Positions 1 through 12,100 of a stretch of DNA of 64,000 nt are shown in pieces. Positions within the stretch are counted from its first letter, which is position 1, and every line of letters starts with the position of its first letter. The translations under genes were made by a program, and so were the position numbers. Under the pieces are notes generated by a model. It was not told the DNA's origin. It ran no database searches and saw nothing but the letters and a program-made list of their open reading frames with translations. The DNA comes from Procambarus clarkii (Eukaryota; Arthropoda; Malacostraca; Decapoda; Cambaridae): assembly GCF_040958095.1 (NCBI RefSeq), contig NC_091188.1, forward strand, positions 41,751,387 to 41,815,386. The letters are read 5' to 3'.

Positions 1-57
1 GTATACTTTTAGAAATAATGTTGTAATTTAACATTGGTGTTTATATTTGTCTCTCAG

Positions 58-146
58 GTATCTGGTGTGGTACATATACACAAGAGCAAGAGGGAGGAAG
101 CCATGGATTGACTGTATCTGTATGATGCATGGAAAACAAATGTATG
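58..146 (+). CDS. GBA2: GBA2 visible exon 1
   Basis: The acceptor ctctcag ends at 57 and the donor gtgagt begins at 147. One base completes an upstream codon; the rest reads [18 protein letters not shown] and ends GKQMY plus one base of the next codon. This matches the stretch just before the GVPLGG block in GBA2 proteins. Earlier exons and the start codon are outside the window. Confidence 0.85.
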
Positions 147-3100
147 GTGAGTGAAACACTAAACTTGCATATTTTAAATATTTTGTTATAAAAGTAATAT
201 TGTAATCTGAATTTGCTTCAGAGATGAACTCTCATTATTTAAACAATTTATGTTCTGCAGTAGAGTATTAAATAATAAAGTAAGGTTATGAGTACAGTAC
301 AGTATACCAGATATTTCTTGTTTAAATGTGGCATGCAGTGCTAAGCGGAGTTGTGGTCTTAACTAAAATGATAGAATAATGAGAAGAAATAATGGGATGA
401 ATTATTACAATGGTGGATGCTGAATATTTCATTAGAAATAATAATAATAATAATAATGTTTATTAAGGTAAAAGTACATACATTCAAAATGAGTTACAAA
501 CATAATATTGGATTTCTAGATAGAGCAAGTACAGATAAAGCCACTAATACGCACAACATTTTGGGCAAATCGAGCTAATCCAGCCACAGGTAGGACCAGG
601 CACACTTGAACTATAAACAACAAAGAATACTGTAGACAAGATATTAGAAAGGGATTTTATTTGTTGGTTAGTTTTCTTTATTTGTTTATTTTGTTTGTTT
701 ATTTTTTAGTGTTTTGTTTACAAGAAGTTAGAATGGGTTTGTGAGAGTACTTAATATTGGTATCTTTACATTCTTGCAAAGTCACTAACACGCATAGTAT
801 TTTGGTGCTGGTCCATGATTAAAGATATCAGGTAAGATGAAGAGGTACATTGTGACAAAATTCGATATCAACGTATAACTAAAATATAAACTGACAGAGG
901 TGATAACACTGGTGAAGGAAGATGTATGTCTTAAGTACTAATATTGGGAAAGTGGGTAGTACAAGATACAGTGTGAGTTTGAAGCACAAGGTAGGAAACT
1001 ATAGGGATGAAATTAGGTACATTTTGGTTTTACTTTTGATTGAGGCATAGGTTGGACAGTTTTTAATTAATTAGGGAGTGAGTTCAAGATGCGCTGTAAG
1101 TCGGCAGAACACACGGCACAAAGAGGGGATGTGGGCAAAACGTATAGAAATCTTCAAGAGTAAATCCGTTCATTAAAGGTGCATAAAAAGAAGAGACATG
1201 ATAAGCTTGAGCTGTATTCACTAAACCACCAGCTGGTCAGTGCAGGCATGTATGTGTACACAAGATACCGACAAATATAGATGGATACTGTGATGTTCCA
1301 GGAAGAGAAGCAACTGGAGATGTTAATGGAGTAGACTGTACACTACATAAAGGTACAATCCTATCATTAGTATAATCCAATTTGTTGCCAGAAATGCAGT
1401 GCATGATTAGTGACTTTATGAAAATAATAAATACCTACATTGCAATTAGACCTTATGTCAGCTCTCGTAACACAAATGATCGAGGACCTAGGGACTAAAA
1501 GCACCGCAAACCAAACACGAGATGGCTGATTTCATTGAGACTTAAAATATTGAGCAAATTGGTAGATATTAAACCAGATCACTTCTTTAAAATGTCGAGT
1601 GTAACTTGCACAAGGGGCAACAGCTTCAAGCTCAACAAATCACAATGTAGGATAGAAAACAAAATATTCCTTTTCACCCATAGAGTAATAAACCCATGGA
1701 ATTCCCTGCCCACTGAAGCCATAAATTCCAATACTGCACAGTCCTTCAGTTGGAAAAGATTCTTAGGAATATTGAGGGGACCTTTGACAAGCCTCCAGCT
1801 TCATGTCATCATCAAGGCCACTGGAGATGGGAGCCCTAAAGTAAACTCGGATAAATGTTTAGGCCTTTAGCCACTGGTTTTCACCGCCTGTGGTGAATAT
1901 CGGTTGCATAAAATTGTGAATGAATATGCATAACAGGAGGTAAGGGAATATGAAATGCATAGTGTTTATATAATTTATCTAATAAATGAATTTGCAATTA
2001 AAGCTTATAAATACCTAATACACAGGTATACATAATAATACATAATAGCCCATATAGCATACATGTCCATTTAAATTTTGCTCATTTAACCCTCCAAAGG
2101 GGTGTGACAATGAGGGATGCTGTTGTCCCTTCTGATCACACTACACTCTTAATCTCATGACAAAGTGATATTCAACTCAAAAAGTTGTTGGCTAATACAG
2201 TACAGTGGCGTCTCGATTAACGAGTTTAATCCATTCCGGCACCGAGCTCATCATGTGGAAAACTCGTCTTGTGAAACAACAACAAAACTGTCGTTGAACG
2301 TGTCCGAGAACCTGCGGGAACGCTCGTTAATCGAGCGAAAACTTGTCAGTCGAGACAAATGTTCTGCGAGTGACTTGCTCGTTACTCGAAATGCTCGTAA
2401 CTGGAGCCGTTCGTCACTCGAGTTAAATACCCAGCTGTATTCCATTCTTTCTTGGGACAGAACTTTGGTATGTCATCAAGTGACAGTTCAGATTACACAA
2501 CTCCAATAGAATCAGTTAATCTCTTAATGCGAGACATCACTCTACATACAGTGTATTATAGGTACCTTTTCCTAAATTTACATTTCTCAAATGAAGTATT
2601 GTATCTTAACTGTATAATTTATTTTAGGAGTTCCGTTGGGTGGCATTGGCTCGGGTACAATTGGTCGTGGGTTCCGTGGAGAATTTTGTCGATATCAAAT
2701 GGTGCCTGGCATTTATGAATACCACACAGTGATGGCCAATCAGTTCATTGTGACAATTCGCGATCCTAAAGGAAACACGCTGTATCAGAAAGTATTATCA
2801 ACACATAGGTGAGTTATAAACTCCCCCCCCCCCCCCAAAAAAAAAAAAAATAACAAAAAAACTCATAGGCTATGTTATTGCATTTTAAATATTAAAATTA
2901 CACTTACTCATGATTTGAGACGTGGTTCTGTAGCTAATTTTTCATGAATGTTTACGAATTAATATGCAGTATTGTTTTAAGCTGAATTGATTAGGCATTC
3001 TTATATTGTGTAAGAATTGTCTTGTTTATAACTTGCTTAACATAATTTTAATGACTGTCTTGCATGTAGCCATTTTGTGTATCACTTTAAATTATTTCCA

Positions 3101-6100
3101 ATACCTTAAAGAATAGAAGCATTGGATACACTCGTTTTCTGCCCTAAAATATAAATGATATGTTTGTAATTTCCTTGAGTGCTAGTCCTCAAAGTGGCTC
3201 ACTCTCCTTAAAAAAAAATGTACTGTAGTACAGTATATTGAGATACAGTATATTGTTGCTAATATTTGTATTACTTTTCAGTAAATCCAGAAAAGGATTG
3301 GGGTCTTGGGACTGGGGCTTCAGTGGTGCCGATGGCCTCTACTGTGGTCTCTATCCCCGGTCGTGGACAGTCTACAATATTAAAGAGCAGGGTATCAGAT
3401 TGATCTGTCGTCAGATCTCGCCCGTTATACCTCACAATTATAAGGTTAATACTGTCTTGGTTTTCTGGTGTTATGGTCACTTAATCATAATTGTTAATGT
3501 AGTATTTGCATTGTTGTTATTTATTTATGCATAGTATTTCATTGAGTGAGCTGATCATTTGACTGTAGTGGGATAGGGTGATGATGATAATTGTATTTAT
3601 AAAACACACATAAACATGTTAATGGTTAATTACTAGGTACGGATATAACAAAGCAATAAAGCCACTATGTACAAGGCATTTTAGGCATAAATTAAAATAA
3701 TTCTGGTAACTATTTTAAGTTTAATGGGGTAACACTTAATACTTAGGAGAAATAAGCTATAACATACACAAATTATTTAAGAAATATAGCAAATAAGATT
3801 TTTTTTATAAAATTTGTCTAAAGATTTGGTGTCTGGTGCTTGTATAAACAAGCATCCACTGGTCTGAACAAGCACCCACTGGTCTGAACAAGCACCCACT
3901 GGTCTGAACAAGCACCCACTGGTCTGAACAAGCACCCACTGGTCTGAACAAGCACCCACTGGTCTGAACAAGCACCCACTGGTCTGAACAAGCACCCACT
4001 GGTCTGAACAAGCACCCACTGGTCTGAACAAGCACCCACTGGTCTGAACAAGCACCCACTGGTCTGAACAAGCACCCACTGGTCTGAACAAGCACCCACT
4101 GGTCTGAACAAGCACCCACTGGTCTGAAGAAGCACCCACTGGTCTGAACAAGCACCCACTGGTCTGAAGAAGCACCCACTGGTCTGAACAAGCACCCACT
4201 GGTCTGAACAAGCACCCACTGGTCTGAACAAGCACCCACTGGTCTGAAGAAGCACCCACTGGTCTGAACAAGCACCCACTGGTCTGAAGAAGCACCCACT
4301 GGTCTGAAGAAGCACCCACTGGTCTGAAGAAGCACCCACTGGCCTGAAGAAGCACCCACTGGTCTGAAGAAGCACCCACTGGCCTGAAGAAGCACCCACT
4401 GGCCTGAAGAAGCACCCACTGGTCTGAAGAAGCACCCACTGGTCTGAAGAAGCACCCACTGGTCTGAAGAAGCACCCACTGGCCTGAAGAAGCACCCACT
4501 GGCCTGAAGAAGCACCCACTGGCCTGAAGAAGCACCCACTGGCCTGAAGAAGCACCCACTGGCCTGAAGAAGCACCCACTGGTCTGAAGAAGCACCCACT
4601 GGTCTGAAGAAGCACCCACTGGTCTGAAGAAGCACCCACTGGCCTGAAGAAGCACCCACTGGCCTGAAGAAGCACCCACTGGCCTGAAGAAGCACCCACT
4701 GGCCTGAAGAAGCACCCACTGGCCTGAAGAAGCACCCACTGGCCTGAAGAAGCACCCACTGGCCTGAAGAAGCACCCACTGGCCTGAAGAAGCACCCACT
4801 GGCCTGAAGAAGCACCCACTGGTCTGAACAAGCACCCACTGGTCTGAAGAAGCACCCACTGGTCTGAAGAAGCACCCACTGGTCTGAAGAAGCACCCACT
4901 GGTCTGAAGAAGCACCCACTGGTCTGAAGAAGCACCCACTGGTCTGAAGAAGCACCCACTGGTCTGAAGAAGCACCCACTGGTCTGAAGAAGCACCCACT
5001 GGCCTGAAGAAGCACCCACTGGCCTGAAGAAGCACCCACTGGCCTGAAGAAGCACCCACTGGCCTGAAGAAGCACCCACTGGTCTGAAGAAGCACCCACT
5101 GGTCTGAAGAAGCACCCACTGGTCTGAAGAAGCACCCACTGGTCTGAAGAAGCACCCACTGGCCTGAAGAAGCACCCACTGGCCTGAAGAAGCACCCACT
5201 GGCCTGAAGAAGCACCCACTGGCCTGAAGAAGCACCCACTGGCCTGAAGAAGCACCCACTGGCCTGAAGAAGCACCCACTGGCCTGAAGAAGCACCCACT
5301 GGCCTGAAGAAGCACCCACTGGCCTGAAGAAGCACCCACTGGCCTGAAGAAGCACCCACTGGCCTGAAGAAGCACCCACTGGCCTGAAGAAGCACCCACT
5401 GGTCTGAAGAAGCACCCACTGGCCTGAAGAAGCACCCACTGGCCTGAAGAAGCACCCACTGGCCTGAAGAAGCACCCACTGGCCTGAAGAAGCACCCACT
5501 GGCCTGAAGAAGCACCCACTGGCCTGAAGAAGCACCCACTGGCCTGAAGAAGCACCCACTGGCCTGAAGAAGCACCCACTGGCCTGAAGAAGCACCCACT
5601 GGCCTGAAGAAGCACCCACTGGCCTGAAGAAGCACCCACTGGCCTGAAGAAGCACCCACTGGTCTGAACAAGCACCCACTGGTCTGAAGAAGCACCCACT
5701 GGCCTGAAGAAGCACCCACTGGCCTGAAGAAGCACCCACTGGCCTGAAGAAGCACCCACTGGCCTGAAGAAGCACCCACTGGTCTGAACAAGCACCCACT
5801 GGTCTGAAGAAGCACCCACTGGTCTGAACAAGCACCCACTGGTCTGAACAAGCACCCGCTGGCCTGAAGAAGCACCCACTGGTCTGAAGAAGCACCCACT
5901 GGCCTGAAGAAGCACCCACTGGTCTGAAGAAGCACCCACTGGTCTGAAGAAGCACCCACTGGCCTGAAGAAGCACCCACTGGCCTGAAGAAGCACCCTCT
6001 GGTCTGAAGAAGCACCCTCTGGTCTGAAGAAGCACCCACTGGTCTGAACTTCCTCTGTCTGGCCTCTGACCTTGGACAGACAGACTTCCATTTCTATAGA

Positions 6101-9100
6101 TATGCACATGGAAAGGGTACCTGGCAGCACCTGGGTCTCTTCCCTCCCCCCTTTTCACCATTTCCCCTCTTCCCCACACTTCACCCCATCTTCCCTTTCC
6201 CCCCCCCCCCCCCTTGTACCTCTCCCCTTGTTCCTTCCTCTTGTCCTCCCAATTTTTATCCCCCATTCTTTCACCCCTTATGTCCCCTCTCCCTCTCCAC
6301 CTCTTCCCCTTCTTTCAGAAAATGTATTATTAAAAGCATGGAAACAACTCTTTGGGTATGTAAGGAAATGCAGTATATTTTTATGATCATTAAAAGCTCC
6401 AGGAAGAGCACACCCAATATTCATACGTGACCCGATGACAATCACATTTGGGGTCACTATAAATACAAATATTCCATAAAGCATTTAACCGAGATGGACC
6501 CTAGGTTATCTTGAGATGATTTCGGGGTTTAGCGTCCCCGCGGCCCGGTCCTCGACCAGGCCTCCTTTTTGTTACACACCACCAGGAAGCAGCCTCTAGC
6601 AGCTGTCTAACTCCCAGTTACCTATTTACTGCTAGGTGAACAGGGGCATCAGGGTGAAAAAACTCTGCCCATTTATTTCCGCCTCCACCGGGGATCGAAC
6701 CCGGAACCTCAGGACTACGAATCTAAAGGGCTGTCCACTCAGCTGTCAGGCCCCCCCCCCTAACCTATGTTCATCCCGTACCCCAGACCATTTCCCCTGC
6801 GAAGTTGGGTAAGTTTAGCCCCAAGCATCTGGCCTCCTACTTTTGACAGACACAGACACAGACAGAAATACATTTTCTGTTATAGATATAGAGATTGAGT
6901 TGGAGGTAAGCACTAAACTTTAGATATCAAGAATTTTTAACAATTGCTTATTGCTGAAACTGTATACTGACTAACAAAATGTTAAGATTAGTGCATTGTA
7001 AATCAATTACAAATCTTAATCAAATTTAAAAGCTTTATTCTTAAATATTTTTTTATTTATTTAGATTACACAAAACTAAAAAAATGGGCATAATACTGTA
7101 ACAAGCATAATGCATGAACATTATAATTATATAATGTATAATGTAGATTTAGAAGCTTTGTCAGTGAGTTGTATAAAGCATTAGAGTTGTGGTTGGAGTA
7201 AAGAGGTGTTGTTGCCACACAAAAACTTGTAGCTTACAGATGGCTTCATTGTTACTTTATAGTTGCAGACAAGATGGTTTTAAGGATTTTGGATGGATGT
7301 GAATAGTTTAATTGTTAACCCTTACACTGCTGCAATCACCATGTGCAATTTTTTCCTATTTGACTTAACGATTTTTAGTCATGTGCAGCTTGATATAGTA
7401 GAGTGCAGTACTGTACTTATAGTCATTAGCGGGTATATAGTAGAGTGCAGTACCGTACTTATAGTCATTAGCGGGTTAATTATATGAAGAGTTAGCCAAA
7501 CTCAAAACATACATATTTATTATTTCAGGATTCTTGTTTACCTGTTGGTGTATTTGTATGGAACATAGAAAATCACAACCCAGAACCAAGAGATGTGTCG
7601 ATAACATTCACGTTCAAAAATGGTACTGGCGGAAGTGAAGATAAAACGGGTAAGTGTGTGCCTTTCATGAGGTATTGGTGGTTATAATTTTATATTATAC
7701 TGTAGTGTAAGTTGAAAAGATGTTGATTTATATAAAAGGAAAATTGTAACTGGATAGCAAGCATTGCCTACTTATGAACAAATCCACAAGGGCCGTGACG
7801 AGGCTTCGAATCTACGTTTGAGATCATCCCCAGACGCTGCCTTTATCGACTGAGCTACGACGTGGTCGAATCCTCGTCACGGCTCTTGTGGATTTGTTCA
7901 TTTGATGCATCACGCTATTGTGATTTCTGTGTGTAATTGCCTACTTATTTGTTGGGGGGTAGAGAGAAGAGGGGGTTATCCCACACCTGTCTTCATCCTT
8001 GGCTCACAACCAAGGGACCCAAGTTCAGTCCCTGGGTGCAACAGAAACAGTTTGACATGTTTCCTTTCACCTTGATTCCTCTGTTCACCTGGCAGTAAAT
8101 TTGTTACCCGGAAGATGGTTTGCATTCTGGTGAAGGTCAGTAGCTGGCCTCGAGGAACCTCGATATAGGCCTAAGTACAGGCTTACTGTCCCCAACACAA
8201 AATTAGTGTTGATGTGTATTTTGTTATGTGTGAGATTGCTCAGTCTGTCAGATATAGACAAAAATACACGTCACAGCTTTGTGTCATCCTTTGCAGATGA
8301 CACAAAAATCAGCATGAAAATTACCTCGGCTGAAGACATTGAAAAATTACAAGCAGATATCAACAAAGTTTTCGATTGGGCAGCAGAAAATAACATGATG
8401 TTTAACAGTGACAAATTTCAGGTACTCAAGTACGGACAAAATGAGGATCTGAAACATAATACAGGGTACAAAACACAATCGAATCTGCCCATATTAGGAA
8501 AACAGCATCTCAAGGATTTGGGAATAATGATGTCCGACGATCTAACGTTTAGGGAGCACAACCAAGCAAATATTGCGTCAGCCAGAAAAATGATAGGATG
8601 GATTACGAGAACTTTCATGTCCAGGGATCCCATCACAATGGTTGTACTCTTCAAGTCACTTGTGTTGTCCTGTCTCGAGTGCTGCTCAGTACTCGGTTCT
8701 TCCTTCAGAGCAGGAGAGATTGCTGAAATAGAGGGAATACAGAGAACATACATGGCACGCATAGACAAGATAAAACACTTAAATTATTGGGACCGTCTCA
8801 AAGCTCTCCAAATGTACTCTCTATAAAGGAGACGAGAGAAATAGCAAATAATATACACATGGAAAATACTGGAGGGCCAGGTCCCAAATCTACACAGTAA
8901 AATAACAATGTACTGGAGTGAACGATATGGAAGAAAATGCAGGATTGAACCAGTGAAGAGCAGAGGTGCCATAGGCACAATCAGAGAACACTGTATAAAC
9001 ATCAGAGGTCCGCGGTTGTTAAACGTCCTCCCAGCGACTATAAAAAATATTGCCGGAACAACATTGGACATCTTCAAGAGAAAACTGGACTGTTTTCTAA

Positions 9101-12100
9101 GAGAAGTTCCGGATCAGCTGGGCTGTGGTGGGTATGTGGGCCTGCGGGCTGCTCCAAGCAACAGTCTGGTGGACCAAACTCTCACAAGTCAAGCCAGGCC
9201 TGAGGCCGGGCTTAGGCAGTAGAAGAACTCCCAGAACCCCATCAAGCAGGTACCAAGCAGTCTGGTGCCCTCTGGTAAAATGAAAACATAAAAGTATATG
9301 GAACCACTTTAATAAATGTATCGGTTGGAAAAAAAAAAAGAGAACTATTAATATAAACTTAATTAACTGAATTTTTTTTATCTTCTGAACAGGTTTTTTG
9401 TTTCTCTAACCTTAAATGACTTGGTTAGGGTCCAGGATGGACCAAAGCATCGTTACTTTACTGTTTCTGTCTTTAATGTACAGTATATGAGTTGTAGTCA
9501 TTTTCTGTCATTTTCAGCCCCGTTATTGTGTCTTATTCTGAGCATAATTCTCTCCTTTATTCTGTGCTATCCTTTTTAGATGCTCCTGAAAGAAAGGCAA
9601 GATCACTGAATATACTATTAGACAGGTTTGTGATAACTAGCTTAGGTTGACATCCACTGTGGTGTAGCAGAGATATTGTATAGGCATACCTCAGTTTAAG
9701 AGTTTAATTGGTTCCTGGAGACGCCTCGTATTCCGAAAACTCGCATTCCGAAGCTAATTTCCCCATAAGAAATAAAGGGAAATGAATTAATCCGTTCCTG
9801 ACTACCCCAAAAAACCCACATCAAACTAAATTTTTATACCTAATTCATCTAAATAAACCTACAAAACTATGTTCCAGTTATTACTTACCTTGCTGTCGAG
9901 TGCTGTAGGCGTATGGAAGATGGTGAGGAGGAGAGGAGTTACAGTACTGTTTGGAAGGGGAGTCCCCTTCCATTATCACATCAGGCAGTGAGGACCTTTC
10001 TGGTGTGCTCTCCCTGGGACGTTTTATCTGAGTGCCACTAGGTCCTGGTTGAGGCTCACTGCTCGATTTCCTCGCCACAAATCTGTCCATGGAAGCTTGC
10101 TTTTCCCTTCTTCGCAAGCTCTCTCTGTAGTAAGGCATCACATTGTCATTGAAAAGATTAAGACAACGGCCTACTACAGCTTTCTCTGGGTGAGTCTTTT
10201 CAACAATTGTTTGAATCTCTTCCCACATCTGACACACCTTAATTACTGCAGAAGGGACATTCGCTGCTGCTGCTGCCACCTCCTCCTCCATTGCAGAATC
10301 ATCCGCTGCTGCGTTGGCTTGCTGTTCCTGTTGAAGGGCTAGGAGTTCTTCGGTGGTCAGTTCTTCGTTGTGTTCTTCCACCAACTCCTCCACATCATCA
10401 CCATCCAATTCTAAGCCCATTTGCTGGCCTAGACTAACAATTTCCTCAACAATAGGTGCATCATTTATAGGCTCAAACCCCTCAAAGTCTAGTTCTCTCA
10501 CACATTCAGGCCACAATTTTCTCCAGCCAGAGATCAGGGTTCTTTGAGTCACTTCTTGCCAGGCTTTGTCAACGAGTTTTAAAGCACTACAAATGTTAAA
10601 ATGCTGTCTCCAAAACTCTTTGAGGGTGAGGTTTGTGGCTTCAGTCACTTCAAAACATTTCTGGAAAAGTGCCCTTTCATAAAGTTTCTTAAAATTCGCT
10701 ATGATTTTCTGGTCCATAGGCTGAATTAGAGGAGTGGTGTTAGGAGGAAGGAATTTAACTGTGAGGAATTTATTGTATCTGGGCAACAAATCATCTTCCA
10801 AGCCTGGAGGATGAGCAGGAGCATTGTCGAGGAGAAGCACGGCTTTGAGTGGCAAATGTTTCTCCTGCAGATATTTTTCTATGGCAGGGCACAACACTTC
10901 ATTCACCCACTCCGAAAAAATAAGCCTAGTCACCCTTGCTTTTTTATTAGACTTCCACATCACACACACATGGGTTTTCTGCACTTTATACTGTTTGAAA
11001 ACCCTTGGATTTTCAGAATGATACACTAGCAAGGGTTTAATTTTCAAATCGCCACTCGCATTTGAACACAGCACAAGCGTAAACCTATCTTTCATAGGCT
11101 TGTGTCCAGGCAAGGATTTTTCCTCCTTGGTAATGTATGTCCTCTTAGGCATTCTTTTCCAAAACAGTCCTGTTTCGTCACAATTAAACTCTTGTTGCGG
11201 TAGGTATCCCTCAGCCTCTGCAAACTCTTTAAATTCGTCAATAAATCGTCCAGCGGCTGGTTTGTCTGAGCTGGCTGCCTCCCCATGCCTTGTAACACTA
11301 TGGATACCACTTCTCTTTCTAAATTTTTCAAACCAGCCCCTGCTTGCCTTAAACTCTTTCGTATCTGCATCACTCGTTGCAGGGGTATTCTTTAGAAGGT
11401 CTTCGTGCAACACCCTGGCTTTCTCACAAATAATGGCCTCCGAAACACTATCACCCCTTAACTCCTTGTCGTGTATCCAAATTAATAACAACTTTTCCAC
11501 TTCTTCAAGTATTTGTGGTCTTTGTTTCGTTATTGTTCTTACTCCTTTTGCCACTTTAGCACCCATAATCTCATTTTTCTTCTTAAGTATAGTGCATATT
11601 GTTGATGTGGCTTTGTTGTACTGCCTACAAAGTTCAACAACACGTGTACCGTTCTCATGCTTCCGAATGATCTCTTGTTTCTCCTCTATTATCATCCTCA
11701 CATGAGCTTTCTGGCCTTTATCCTTACCACTGGCTTTCTTGGGACTCATGGTGAGATATATAATAACAAATTGTATAGACAAATCACCAAAAATCCAACA
11801 AAACACTGAAAATCCACGAGAAGAATTGATGTGGGGGTAGTCACTGAGCGCGAGACAATGGTAAACTGAGGGGCGGCGGGGCAGAGGGGCGACGATCGCC
11901 GAACCACCACGTGCTAGATCGGCCTGTACGCGTATCAACAAACTCGCGTCCCGAGGTAACCCTCGCCTTCCGAGACATATTTTTGGAGGAAATCCTGCTC
12001 GTCTTCCGAAAAACTCGCATACAGGGACACTCGCATTCCGAGGTACCACTGTATTTTCAAAACATTTCTGCCAGATCTTACTGATGCTAGGGAGGTGAGA

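Noticed and set aside
3777..6266. 829-, 770- and 744-codon minus-strand frames
   Set aside because: They are three phases of one 20-bp tandem repeat without stops. No unique coding sequence, promoter or homology supports a protein.
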